64,000 bases of DNA from an uncultured Eubacteriales bacterium (GTDB taxonomy: Bacteria > Bacillota > Clostridia > Tissierellales > Peptoniphilaceae), in NCBI GenBank assembly GCA_900539225.1, contig UQBO01000004.1, positions 1-64,000 on the forward strand, read 5' to 3'. The notes beneath the pieces are model-generated. The model was not told where the DNA came from. It ran no database searches and saw nothing but the letters and a program-made list of their open reading frames with translations. This document shows, one piece after another, positions 44,330 through 52,920 of the stretch; the first letter of the stretch is position 1; every line of letters starts with the position of its first letter. Position numbers and translations under genes: made by a program.

Positions 44330-46276
44330 ATGATAAAAGTACTATCAAAAGAAACAGTTGAAAAGATAGCTGCAGGCGAGGTTATAGAGAGACCGGTATC
44401 AGTTGTCAAAGAACTTGTAGAAAATTCAATAGATGCAGGCGCTACAAATATCATTATCAAGATATATGATGGCGGCAAAAGAAAGATATCAATTTCTGAC
44501 AATGGCAGCGGAATAAACAGAGAAGACGTTAATCTTGCCTTTATTAAGCACTCTACGAGCAAAATCGAGAATGTTGATGACTTATATAGGATACACACTA
44601 TGGGCTTCAGAGGCGAGGCTTTGGCAAGCATCAAAGCCATAAGCAATGTTACACTTATAAGTAAGACAGAGGATGAAGAGATTGGCTCTAAAATCAGCTT
44701 TTTTAATGACAATAAAAGGATAGAGAATATATCCACTAATAAAGGTACTTCCATAATAGTTGAAGATATCTTCTATAATATTCCAGCAAGAAAGAAATTT
44801 CTAAAAAAAGATACTTATGAGTCAAATCTTATAAATGATCTTCTTTATAGGCTTGCTATAGCAAATCCTAGTATCGGCTTTAAGTATATGAATAATGATA
44901 AGGTTATTTTTGACTTATTTAGTAATCAAAACTTATACGAAAGGATTAACAGTCTTTATGGCTATGATACTGCTATAAATATGAAGGAAGTCAATATCGA
45001 AAGCGATAAGTTTAAGATTAGAGGCTATATATCAAATAATCTTCTATATAGAAGTAATAAAAAGAATCAGCTTTTATATATAAATAATAGAACTGTTAAG
45101 AATGATGCTATAAACAAGGTAATTAATGAAGCTTATAAGTCTACTATACCTTTGAATAGATTCCCTGTATTCTTCTTGTTTATAGATATAGACCCTAGTA
45201 TGATTGATGTTAACATACATCCAGCTAAGACTGAGGTTAAGATACAAGACATGGATGAACTTCTTGTTTTGCTTAACTCTAATCTAAAGCGCGTCATCAA
45301 TAGCGATGTTGAGCTTAAGATAGCTTTTTACGATAAAAAAGATGAGAGGGAAGAGGAGACTAAGCTTAATATTGTTGAAAAAGATGAAGAAGATAGCGAT
45401 GAAGCCGTGAGAATTACTTATGAAGATGACACTAGTACTCAAGATAATGCGGTTTATGCCAAATCTACTGATACTGAGTATGATGAATTTATAAGTAGTG
45501 AAGATAGCGAAAGAGATGAAAATAATGCAGATATACCAGTTTTTGATGATGACGAATTCATAAATGACATAAAGTTATTACAAGATAGAAATAAAGATAT
45601 TAAAAAGTCTTCACAAGAATATGAAGAAATATTAATATTTGATGATGAGACGAATGATGATAAAAACAGAATAGTCATGGATGAGATCAATATACTTGAT
45701 GCTTATAAGATAGAAGGCGTCTTATTCAATACCTTTATACTGCTTTATGACTACAATAATGACTTCGTAGTTATGATAGATCAACATGCGGCACATGAAA
45801 GGATTCTTTACGAAGAGTTTTCTGAAAAATTCAAGAATTCTAAAGTAAATTCTCAATATATAGAAGGCCTAAGTCCTATAAAACTAACAGTTAATGAAGA
45901 AGAAACTATAAAAGAAAACATGGATCTACTTAATAAATTTGGTTTTACTATAGATATATATCCTGATCATAATGTTGTAGTAAGAAGCATACCTATAATA
46001 TTTGGCGGTAATTACAGCTTAGACTTAATTAAGGATATAATTGGTATACTTGACGAAGAAAAAACTAATATTTATGACTATAAAGTAGAAAAGATCATGA
46101 AATACGCTTGTAAAAATGCTATTAAGGCTGGAGATAAAATCTCTAATATTGAGATAGATAAACTTATTGAAGACCTTAATAAGTGCAAGTATCCAACTAC
46201 TTGTCCTCATGGAAGACCAAGTATGATTATACTTAAGAAGAATATGATTGAAAAGATGTTCTATAGGATACAATGA
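44330..46276 (+). CDS. mutL: DNA mismatch repair protein MutL (with endonuclease motif)
   Basis: GHKL ATPase with Glu28 and Asn32 in VKELVENSIDAGA and ISDNGSGI, then MGFRGEALASI. The C-terminal domain has the nicking-endonuclease motif DQHA-x2-E-x4-E beginning at Asp484, expected in bacteria without MutH, and a PTTCPHGRPS zinc-site segment. A long acidic linker separates the halves (about residues 335-450). Length is 648 aa. It starts at the base after the mutS stop. Confidence 0.97.
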   Translation: MIKVLSKETVEKIAAGEVIERPVSVVKELVENSIDAGATNIIIKIYDGGKRKISISDNGSGINREDVNLAFIKHSTSKIENVDDLYRIHTMGFRGEALASIKAISNVTLISKTEDEEIGSKISFFNDNKRIENISTNKGTSIIVEDIFYNIPARKKFLKKDTYESNLINDLLYRLAIANPSIGFKYMNNDKVIFDLFSNQNLYERINSLYGYDTAINMKEVNIESDKFKIRGYISNNLLYRSNKKNQLLYINNRTVKNDAINKVINEAYKSTIPLNRFPVFFLFIDIDPSMIDVNIHPAKTEVKIQDMDELLVLLNSNLKRVINSDVELKIAFYDKKDEREEETKLNIVEKDEEDSDEAVRITYEDDTSTQDNAVYAKSTDTEYDEFISSEDSERDENNADIPVFDDDEFINDIKLLQDRNKDIKKSSQEYEEILIFDDETNDDKNRIVMDEINILDAYKIEGVLFNTFILLYDYNNDFVVMIDQHAAHERILYEEFSEKFKNSKVNSQYIEGLSPIKLTVNEEETIKENMDLLNKFGFTIDIYPDHNVVVRSIPIIFGGNYSLDLIKDIIGILDEEKTNIYDYKVEKIMKYACKNAIKAGDKISNIEIDKLIEDLNKCKYPTTCPHGRPSMIILKKNMIEKMFYRIQ

Positions 46277-47229
46277 TGAAAGAAAAAATTATAGTTATAT
46301 CAGGACCAACTGGTATTGGTAAATCAAAGGTCGCTGTTGAGCTCGCTAAAAAGCTTGGAAACGCTGAGATAATCTCATCTGATTCAATGCAGATATATAA
46401 AGAAATGAGCATCGGTACTGCAAAAGTTACTGACGAAGAGATGTCTGGCATTAAGCATTATATGATAGATGAAGTGAGCATTCATGAAACTTTCTCTGTC
46501 TACGATTATCAAAAGAAGGCAAAAAAGCTAATAAGCGATATGAATGAGCGTGGCACGATACCCATAATCATAGGTGGAACTGGATTATATATCAATTCCT
46601 TATTATATAAACTAGACTTTAGTAGTGAAGCTGAAGATAAAGAGCTTAGAGAAAAGCTTAATAAAGAAGCAGAACTATATGGTAAGAAATATTTATATAA
46701 TAAATTAAAAGAGCTCGATCCAGAATATGCTGAAAAGCTTAGTGTGAATGATACTTTTAGGATAATCAGAGCTTTAGAAGTTATATATAAGAGCGGCAAT
46801 AAATACAGCGAAGAAAACAAAAACTTCAGAGAATACAATGACGAATATGATAAGCTAATCTATATACTTCAAACAGATAGAGGGCTTTTATATGATAGAA
46901 TCAATAAAAGAGTTGACAAGATGTTTTCAGCTGGTCTCTTAGATGAAGTTAAAGAAATTATAAAGGATATGAGTAGTGAGGAAATTACTTCAAATAGAGC
47001 TCTGCTCGCTATTGGATATAAAGAACTTATAAGTTATCTGCAAGGTGAAATTACTTATGAAAGAGCTGTAGATCTAATCAAGCAAAAGTCTAGGAACTAC
47101 GCAAAAAGACAATTGACATGGTTTAGGCGCGAAAGTGAAGCAAATTTCATTGACGTAAACTTTGACGATATAGACCAAACAGTAAATACAATATACAATG
47201 ACATAATGAAAAGGTGGAAGAATGAATAA
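46273..47229 (+). CDS. miaA: tRNA dimethylallyltransferase
   Basis: Adds the dimethylallyl group to A37 of tRNAs reading UNN codons, the substrate of MiaB. The P-loop is GPTGIGKS at residues 11-18. SSDSMQIYKEMSIGTAK and RNYAKRQLTWFR are family blocks. Length is 318 aa. ATG 46273 and 46276 are adjacent. It overlaps mutL by four bases and the next gene by eight. hfq, which often follows miaA, is missing here. Confidence 0.97.
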   Translation: MMKEKIIVISGPTGIGKSKVAVELAKKLGNAEIISSDSMQIYKEMSIGTAKVTDEEMSGIKHYMIDEVSIHETFSVYDYQKKAKKLISDMNERGTIPIIIGGTGLYINSLLYKLDFSSEAEDKELREKLNKEAELYGKKYLYNKLKELDPEYAEKLSVNDTFRIIRALEVIYKSGNKYSEENKNFREYNDEYDKLIYILQTDRGLLYDRINKRVDKMFSAGLLDEVKEIIKDMSSEEITSNRALLAIGYKELISYLQGEITYERAVDLIKQKSRNYAKRQLTWFRRESEANFIDVNFDDIDQTVNTIYNDIMKRWKNE

Positions 47230-48496
47230 TATTTACAAAAAATACGATTTATCAGATGCTGTCATAAATTTAGTTAATGACGCAAGTGATGAATTAAACG
47301 AAACATACAAAGAGTATGAAAAAAATAAAGAGATTAATCAAATAAAAGTTATACATGCTATGCAAAAAAATAACTTAGCTGCATCAGACTTTTATTATGC
47401 AAGCGGCTATGGCTATGGCGATATTGGTAGAGACAAAATAGAAGAAATTTTTAAAGATATCTTTAATGCAGAAGATGCTTTAGTAAGAACTTCTATAGTT
47501 TCAGGTACACATGCTATATATATAATGCTTTCTTCAATTCTTGATCATGGAGATGAATTAATATACGTAACTGGCACTCCTTATGACACTATACAAAAAA
47601 GTATAGGCTTAATTGGCGATTTAAGGGACTCATTAATGAAAAAAGGTATAATGTATAGCCAAGTGGAGCTAAAAGGCGCTACGATCGATTTTGAGGCCTT
47701 AGAAGCGAAAATCACAAAAAACACCAAAGCTATAGTCGTGCAAAGGTCAATTGGCTACGAATTTAGAAAGGCAATTAATCTTCATGCAATAAAAGATGAT
47801 ATGCTTAAGTTTAAAGAGAAGCATCCAGACATTGTTATAATGTATGATAATTGTTATGGAGAATTTACCGACAGTATCGAGCCAACAGATGTCGGCGCTG
47901 ATATAATAGCTGGATCACTGCTTAAAAATCTTGGTGCTGGTATAAGTTTAGGTGGCGGCTATTTAGTAGGAAGAAAAGATCTTATAGAGCTAGCTGCAGA
48001 TCGTTTATATGCACCAGGCCTTGGCAAAGAGCTAGGCTTATCTTATGGCACGCTTAGAACTACGCTTCAAGGCTTATACATGTCATCACGAGTAGTATGT
48101 GAAGCTTTAAAGACTCAAAGCTTGTTCTCATATGTATTTACAAAGTTAGGCTTTGAGTGCACACCTGAATATAACGAGCACAAATCAGATATAGTTTGCG
48201 CAATAAAGTTCAAAGATCCAGATATACTTATTAAGTTCTGTAAATCAATACAAAAGGCAGCTTGCGTTGATTCATTCTTAACACCAGAGCCTTGGGACAT
48301 GCCAGGCTATGAAAACAAGATAATCATGGCATCAGGAAGCTTTATAGACGGCTCATCCATAGAGATATCAGCTGATGGCCCTATAAGAGATCCGTATATA
48401 GCATATTTCCAAGGATCTATGTCCTTAGAACAAGGTAAACTTGGCTTAATGATAGCACTGCAAGACCTAGTAGACGCAGGGAAGATATCATTATAA
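47222..48496 (+). CDS. PLP-dependent protein of the YnbB / 'aluminum resistance' family
   Basis: Fold-type I PLP enzyme of PF06838, related to methionine gamma-lyase and cystathionine-type lyases. The probable PLP lysine is in IAGSLLKNLGAG, and the MYDNCYGEF stretch provides the cofactor-binding aspartate. Length is 424 aa. The reaction is unknown, and the aluminum-resistance name has little support. miaA-ynbB adjacency is usual in Firmicutes. AGGTGG precedes ATG. It is the last gene of the long rightward run. Confidence 0.88.
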   Translation: MNNIYKKYDLSDAVINLVNDASDELNETYKEYEKNKEINQIKVIHAMQKNNLAASDFYYASGYGYGDIGRDKIEEIFKDIFNAEDALVRTSIVSGTHAIYIMLSSILDHGDELIYVTGTPYDTIQKSIGLIGDLRDSLMKKGIMYSQVELKGATIDFEALEAKITKNTKAIVVQRSIGYEFRKAINLHAIKDDMLKFKEKHPDIVIMYDNCYGEFTDSIEPTDVGADIIAGSLLKNLGAGISLGGGYLVGRKDLIELAADRLYAPGLGKELGLSYGTLRTTLQGLYMSSRVVCEALKTQSLFSYVFTKLGFECTPEYNEHKSDIVCAIKFKDPDILIKFCKSIQKAACVDSFLTPEPWDMPGYENKIIMASGSFIDGSSIEISADGPIRDPYIAYFQGSMSLEQGKLGLMIALQDLVDAGKISL

Positions 48497-48513
48497 AAAA
48501 ATATAAGCAAAAT

Positions 48514-48542
48514 AAAAGTATTAGAGCAAATCTAATACTTTT
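48514..48542. terminator. Bidirectional terminator at the switch of gene direction
   Basis: Perfect 12-bp arms (aaaagtattaga / tctaatactttt) with a 5-base loop lie between the YnbB-like gene and the convergent recombinase, whose stop codon is within the hairpin. Confidence 0.88.
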
Positions 48543-49506
48543 TTCTATTGGCCAATGGATTATTTTCGATTGATTTTTTAAGAGTGCTATTGTCAAGATG
48601 TGTATATATCTGTGTTGTAGCAACTGATGTGTGACCAAGTATCTCTTGCAAAGACCTTATATCAACTGAACCATATTTATACATAAGGGTAGCGGCAGTG
48701 TGTCTTAATTTGTGGACTGTAAACTTATTTTTATCAAGACCAGCTTCAAGTAAGTACTTATCGAACATGTACTGAACAGCGCGGTTTGACATACGAACCT
48801 TCTTTTGAGAGATGAATAGGGCATGTTTGTCACTTTCTTTAACATCTTTCGGCCGCACTTCAATATAGTCATTTATTGCACTAAATGTAGCATCGTTTAA
48901 ATATATTTGTCTTTCTTTATTGCCTTTACCAACAACATTGATATATCTATCCTCATTAATAGAGTCTAAGTTAAGGCTAGTAAGCTCAGATATACGTAGG
49001 CCGCAGTTTAAAAACAGCATAATTATAGCATAGTCACGATTGCGCATTTCGTTATTTTCATTCTTCATAATGGTATTTAATAGCGTTTCGCATTGATTAA
49101 GACTAAGATATATAGGTAGACGCTGATCAATCTTAGGCATTTCTAACTCATTAGCAACGTTATTGTCTATGAGATTAACTTTCATTAGGTATGCATATAG
49201 AGCATGAACTACAGCAGCCTTTCTATATTTACCATAGTTAGTGTTATCAAGATCTTCATCAGCGTAGGATATAAAGGCATATAGGTCATTAATTTGAAGC
49301 TTTTTAATGTCATCAACAGTAACAGCTTTATAATAATATTCATCGTTTTCATCTAAAATTTCTAAACGAATAGCGACAAAGTTAAGGAAGGATTTTAAAT
49401 CATAATAATAACTTTGAATGGTATTAGGAGACAAACCCTTAACTGATTTTAAATATCCTAAAAAGTCTTTTATGTAGTTAGGATCGTTTTTTTGTGTAAT
49501 TGCCAT
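48532..49506 (-). CDS. Tyrosine-type site-specific recombinase (XerC/XerD-like)
   Basis: N-terminal SAM-like core-binding domain (about 8-115) and a catalytic domain with the full set Arg171, a beta-hairpin Lys (194 or 197), His265-x2-Arg268, His292 and nucleophile Tyr301. The length of 324 aa is that of a chromosomal Xer protein rather than a phage integrase, and no mobile-element genes flank it. It could act in chromosome dimer resolution. A partner recombinase is not in the window. It has a strong promoter and an operator-like palindrome upstream. Confidence 0.9.
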   Translation of the reverse strand: MAITQKNDPNYIKDFLGYLKSVKGLSPNTIQSYYYDLKSFLNFVAIRLEILDENDEYYYKAVTVDDIKKLQINDLYAFISYADEDLDNTNYGKYRKAAVVHALYAYLMKVNLIDNNVANELEMPKIDQRLPIYLSLNQCETLLNTIMKNENNEMRNRDYAIIMLFLNCGLRISELTSLNLDSINEDRYINVVGKGNKERQIYLNDATFSAINDYIEVRPKDVKESDKHALFISQKKVRMSNRAVQYMFDKYLLEAGLDKNKFTVHKLRHTAATLMYKYGSVDIRSLQEILGHTSVATTQIYTHLDNSTLKKSIENNPLANRKKY

Positions 49507-49539
49507 ATATTTGGAGCCCCTTTCGATATTATGTGTTTA

Positions 49540-49565
49540 TGTCACTAAATTTATATTTAGCGACA
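49540..49565. promoter_or_regulatory. Operator-like palindrome in the recombinase leader
   Basis: The arms tgtcactaaat (49540-49550) and atttagcgaca (49555-49565) are complementary except at one position and are separated by TTAT. The palindrome begins about eight bases after the predicted transcription start, 34 bases before the start codon. This is the position of a repressor site, or of a recombinase binding site made of two 11-base half-sites. Confidence 0.5.
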
Positions 49566-49579
49566 TTTTATCTAAATCT

Positions 49580-49608
49580 ATTATACCACCCTTTTATATA
49601 AATGTCAA
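49580..49608 (-). promoter_or_regulatory. Consensus promoter of the tyrosine recombinase gene
   Basis: Read leftward: TTGACA (49603-49608), 17 bases, TATAAT (49580-49585). This is a full match to the sigma-A consensus, stronger than most in this window. Confidence 0.85.
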
Positions 49609-49707
49609 AGCTTTTTTCTAACATTTATTGTTTAATTAAACTAAATCACTTTTATCATTATACAAATTCCATTTATAAAAATTGCATATAAGATTGTATA
49701 CAAATAA

Positions 49708-49738
49708 AAAATGTGTAGACTTTTTATCTACACATTTT
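49708..49738 (-). terminator. Terminator of the RNase Y gene
   Basis: The perfect 12-bp arms aaaatgtgtaga and tctacacatttt lie ten bases after the rny stop. The T-rich end of the stem serves the leftward transcript. Confidence 0.8.
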
Positions 49739-49747
49739 ATTTAAATA

Positions 49748-51298
49748 CTATTTTGCATAATCAGTACTTCTTGTTTCTCTAATGACAGTAACTTTTATTT
49801 GTCCTGGATATTCCAAATTTTCTTCAATTTGCTTAGCAATATCGCGGCTCATTAAAAGCATTTTATCTTCATCTATAACTTCAGGTTTAACCATTATTCT
49901 GATTTCTCTACCAGCTTGTATAGCAAATGATTTTTCAATACCCTCAAATGAGTTTGCTATACCCTCTAGTGTTTCTAGCCTCTTGATGTACGATTCTAAT
50001 GTTTCTCTTCTAGCACCTGGTCTTGCAGCAGATATTGCGTCTGCAGCTTGAACGATAACAGCTTCGACTGTTGTTGGCTCTTCGTCACCATGGTGTGATG
50101 CGATGATGTTTAGAATTTCTTTGTTTTCCTTATATCTCTTGCAAGTATTTACACCTATCTCGATATGGCTTCCCTCCATTTGTTGGTCAATGGATTTACC
50201 TATGTCATGAAGTAGGCCTCCTCTTCTAGCAAGTCTTATGTCTGCACCAAGCTCTTCAGCTATAGTTGCTGATAGTTTAGCTACCTCTATAGAGTGCTCT
50301 AGGACATTTTGACCATAGCTTGTTCTAAATTTAAGTCTACCTAATAGTTTTACTAGCTCAGGATGTAAGTTACGTACGCCGGCTTCGATAACGGCTCTTT
50401 CACCTTCTTCTTTTATAACTGTCTCTACCTCGACCTTAGCTTTGTTGACCATCTCTTCAATCCTAGCCGGATGAATTCTTCCGTCAGCTATAAGTTTTTC
50501 TAAAGCAATTTTGCAAATCTCTCTTCTAATTGGGTCAAAACTTGATAATACTACTGCTTCCGGTGTATCATCTATGATTAGATCTACTCCGGTTAAAGTT
50601 TCTAGTGTTCTTATATTTCTACCTTCTCTACCGATGATTCTTCCCTTCATCTCATCATTTGGTAGGTTAACAACATTAACACTAACTTCAGTTACATAGT
50701 CAGATGCATTCTTTTGAATAGCGTCAGCTATGATTTCTCTAGCATTCTTTTGTGCTTCTTCTTTAGCTTCATATGTAGCTTGTCTGATATAAGTAGCACA
50801 CTCATGAGTCATTTCCTTTTTAACTTCATCCAAGATAATGTCTTTTGCTTCTTGAGTACTCATTTTGGAAACGCGCTCAATTTCTTTTCTTCTTTCTTCA
50901 ATTAATTGTTCAACTTCTTCTTCTTTCTTGCTTAGAGAGTTCATCTTATTCTTAAGTTGTTCTTCCTTCTTTTCGTAAGATTGTGTTCTCTTATCAAGAT
51001 TTTCTTCTTTGTTGATCAATCTTTTTTCCGATTTTTTCAGTTCGATTTCTTTTTCTTTTGCTTCTTTGTCGAGGTCATTTCTTAGTTTGTGAATTTCTTC
51101 TTTGGCTGATAGTATCTTCTCTTTAGCTTCTTGACTTGCTTTGTTCTTTGCATCTTCGATAATTCTACTTGACTCAATTTCAGCACTTTTAATCTTCTTT
51201 TCGCCTAGAATCTTTCTAATTATATATCCTATGATAAAACCAAGAACAATAGCAATTAAAGCTGTAATCAGTACTTCGCCTGTTAAAAACTTATCCAA
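49748..51298 (-). CDS. rny: Ribonuclease Y
   Basis: Membrane-anchored endoribonuclease that starts mRNA decay in many Firmicutes. The order is one N-terminal membrane helix (about 4-28), a long charged coiled coil (about 30-190), a KH domain, and an HD domain with His364-Asp365 in LLHDIGKS. Length is 516 aa. The start is TTG 51298, eight bases after AGGAGGTG. It is a single-gene transcript with its own promoter and terminator. Confidence 0.97.
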   Translation of the reverse strand: MDKFLTGEVLITALIAIVLGFIIGYIIRKILGEKKIKSAEIESSRIIEDAKNKASQEAKEKILSAKEEIHKLRNDLDKEAKEKEIELKKSEKRLINKEENLDKRTQSYEKKEEQLKNKMNSLSKKEEEVEQLIEERRKEIERVSKMSTQEAKDIILDEVKKEMTHECATYIRQATYEAKEEAQKNAREIIADAIQKNASDYVTEVSVNVVNLPNDEMKGRIIGREGRNIRTLETLTGVDLIIDDTPEAVVLSSFDPIRREICKIALEKLIADGRIHPARIEEMVNKAKVEVETVIKEEGERAVIEAGVRNLHPELVKLLGRLKFRTSYGQNVLEHSIEVAKLSATIAEELGADIRLARRGGLLHDIGKSIDQQMEGSHIEIGVNTCKRYKENKEILNIIASHHGDEEPTTVEAVIVQAADAISAARPGARRETLESYIKRLETLEGIANSFEGIEKSFAIQAGREIRIMVKPEVIDEDKMLLMSRDIAKQIEENLEYPGQIKVTVIRETRSTDYAK

Positions 51299-51330
51299 AC
51301 TTAAAACACCTCCTATTAAATTTTATTGGT

Positions 51331-51349
51331 TTTAAGCATCACGCTTAAA
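51331..51349 (-). promoter_or_regulatory. Small hairpin in the rny 5' leader
   Basis: The perfect 7-bp arms tttaagc and gcttaaa with a 5-base loop lie between the predicted transcription start and the ribosome-binding site of rny. It could protect the 5' end or be a self-cleavage site. No function is proven. Confidence 0.35.
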
Positions 51350-51352
51350 GTT

Positions 51353-51381
51353 ATTATAACACATTTTTGATTTATTAGCAA
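51353..51381 (-). promoter_or_regulatory. Promoter of rny
   Basis: Read leftward: TTGCTA (51376-51381), 17 bases, TATAAT (51353-51358). Confidence 0.75.
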
Positions 51382-51431
51382 GTTTTTAGTATGATAAATA
51401 TAGATATTTTTTATAGCAAAGCTGTATCTAT

Positions 51432-51465
51432 AAAAAAAATAAGACTAAACATCTTGTCTAGCCTT
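51432..51465 (-). terminator. Terminator of the typA-cls unit
   Basis: Read leftward, aaggcta pairs with tagtctt (one G-U pair) around an 11-base loop and is followed by A and seven or more T residues. It lies 17 bases after the cls stop. Confidence 0.75.
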
Positions 51466-51481
51466 ATACAATATATATTTA

Positions 51482-52909
51482 TTATAGCATTGGTGAAAAC
51501 AATCTAGTTATTGACTCTTTAATCTTGGCCATTCTTGATCTTTGATTGTATCTATCAAGAGTTAGCTCTTTCGACTCTTCCATATCCCTCAAAAACTGTT
51601 CACTTAATAATGCGTTTGTATCTTTATCATAAAAAATCAGATTCGCCTCAAAGTTTAACGAGAAACTTCTAATATCAAAGTTAGCTGTTCCTACTGTGCA
51701 TATATCATCATCTTTAACAACTTGTTTAGCGTGTAAAAAGCCTTTTCCATACTCATAAATCTTTACTCCGTCTTCAAGCAGCTGTCCTACATAGCTTTGC
51801 GTTGCCCAATATACAGAGAAGTGGTCTGGTTTATCTGGTATCATGATTCTAACATCAACACCTGATAAAGCTGCTATCCTGACTGCTTCGAAGATAGATT
51901 CATCAGGAACAAAGTACGGACTTTGTATCCATAGCCTATTTTTAGCTGAGCTTATCATTTTCAGATAAACATTCTTTATACTTTCATACATAGAGTCTGG
52001 TCCTGATGTTACTAGCTGCATTCTGCTTAAAGTCTTAATGTCATGATCTTTATAAAATTCACCTTTAGTTTTAATCTTAGTAGCAAATCTATAGTCAAAG
52101 TTAAATCTTCTTAGGTACTCTTCTACTATGTCCCCTTCTAATCTAAAATGAGTATCTCTCCAAAATCCAAATTTTTTATCTTTGTTAATATACTCATTAC
52201 CAACATTAAAACCGCCGCTATATGCAATTTTACCATCAATAACAACTATCTTTCTATGATTTCTATAGTTGAATCTTGTAGTAAATTTAGAGAAAAACAA
52301 TGGGAAGAACGAGTCTACTTCTCCGCCTAATTTTTTAAACTCTATAAAGTGTCTTTTTCTGATGCTTCTAGAGCCAACTGCGTCGACGAGTATCCTTACC
52401 TCTACCCCTTCTTTTAACTTTTGATTAAGAAGGCTTATAAGCTCCCTTCCTAGCTCATCTGTTTTAAAGATGTAGTACTCTATATAGATGTATTCTTTTG
52501 CATTCTTGATGTCTTCAAATAAGTCCTTAAACTTATCTTTTCCATCAAAGTAAAATTTAATGTCGTTATAATCGGTAAAAGCAGAATCGCTTGTTGCTAA
52601 ACATAAATTTATTAAATCTTTTTGATCTGCATTTAGGCTATCTGAATTACTTAGAGCTATATACTTTTTTTGATGTTCAATAAGTCTTTTCTCTTGTTCA
52701 TCTAGCATCATCTTTTCATCAAAAGTTTTTCTCTTTCTGTAATTAAGTCCAAAGAACATATAAAGTATAAAGCCAACAAATGGCAAATAAAGTAGTATCA
52801 TTAACCATAGCCATGTTGACTTTATATTCTTTCTTTCTTTAAAAACTATAAATAGGCCTAATAGCAAGTTTAATAAATAACCAATTAAAACTTGTAATGA
52901 GACATCCAT
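51482..52909 (-). CDS. cls: Cardiolipin synthase (phospholipase D family)
   Basis: Membrane enzyme that joins two phosphatidylglycerols to cardiolipin. Two N-terminal membrane helices (about 4-24 and 33-54) are followed by two HKD motifs: His218-x-Lys220-x4-Asp225 in NHRKIVVIDG, and GFLHAKQVVKDDD near residue 390. Length is 475 aa. It lies 11 bases after typA and is probably cotranscribed with it. Confidence 0.94.
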   Translation of the reverse strand: MDVSLQVLIGYLLNLLLGLFIVFKERKNIKSTWLWLMILLYLPFVGFILYMFFGLNYRKRKTFDEKMMLDEQEKRLIEHQKKYIALSNSDSLNADQKDLINLCLATSDSAFTDYNDIKFYFDGKDKFKDLFEDIKNAKEYIYIEYYIFKTDELGRELISLLNQKLKEGVEVRILVDAVGSRSIRKRHFIEFKKLGGEVDSFFPLFFSKFTTRFNYRNHRKIVVIDGKIAYSGGFNVGNEYINKDKKFGFWRDTHFRLEGDIVEEYLRRFNFDYRFATKIKTKGEFYKDHDIKTLSRMQLVTSGPDSMYESIKNVYLKMISSAKNRLWIQSPYFVPDESIFEAVRIAALSGVDVRIMIPDKPDHFSVYWATQSYVGQLLEDGVKIYEYGKGFLHAKQVVKDDDICTVGTANFDIRSFSLNFEANLIFYDKDTNALLSEQFLRDMEESKELTLDRYNQRSRMAKIKESITRLFSPML

Positions 52910-52920
52910 CGCATTATCTC

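Noticed and set aside
48532..49506. Recombinase as integrase of a prophage or integrative element
   Set aside because: No tRNA, att repeats, phage or conjugation genes flank it. Both sides are core genes, and the length is that of chromosomal Xer proteins.
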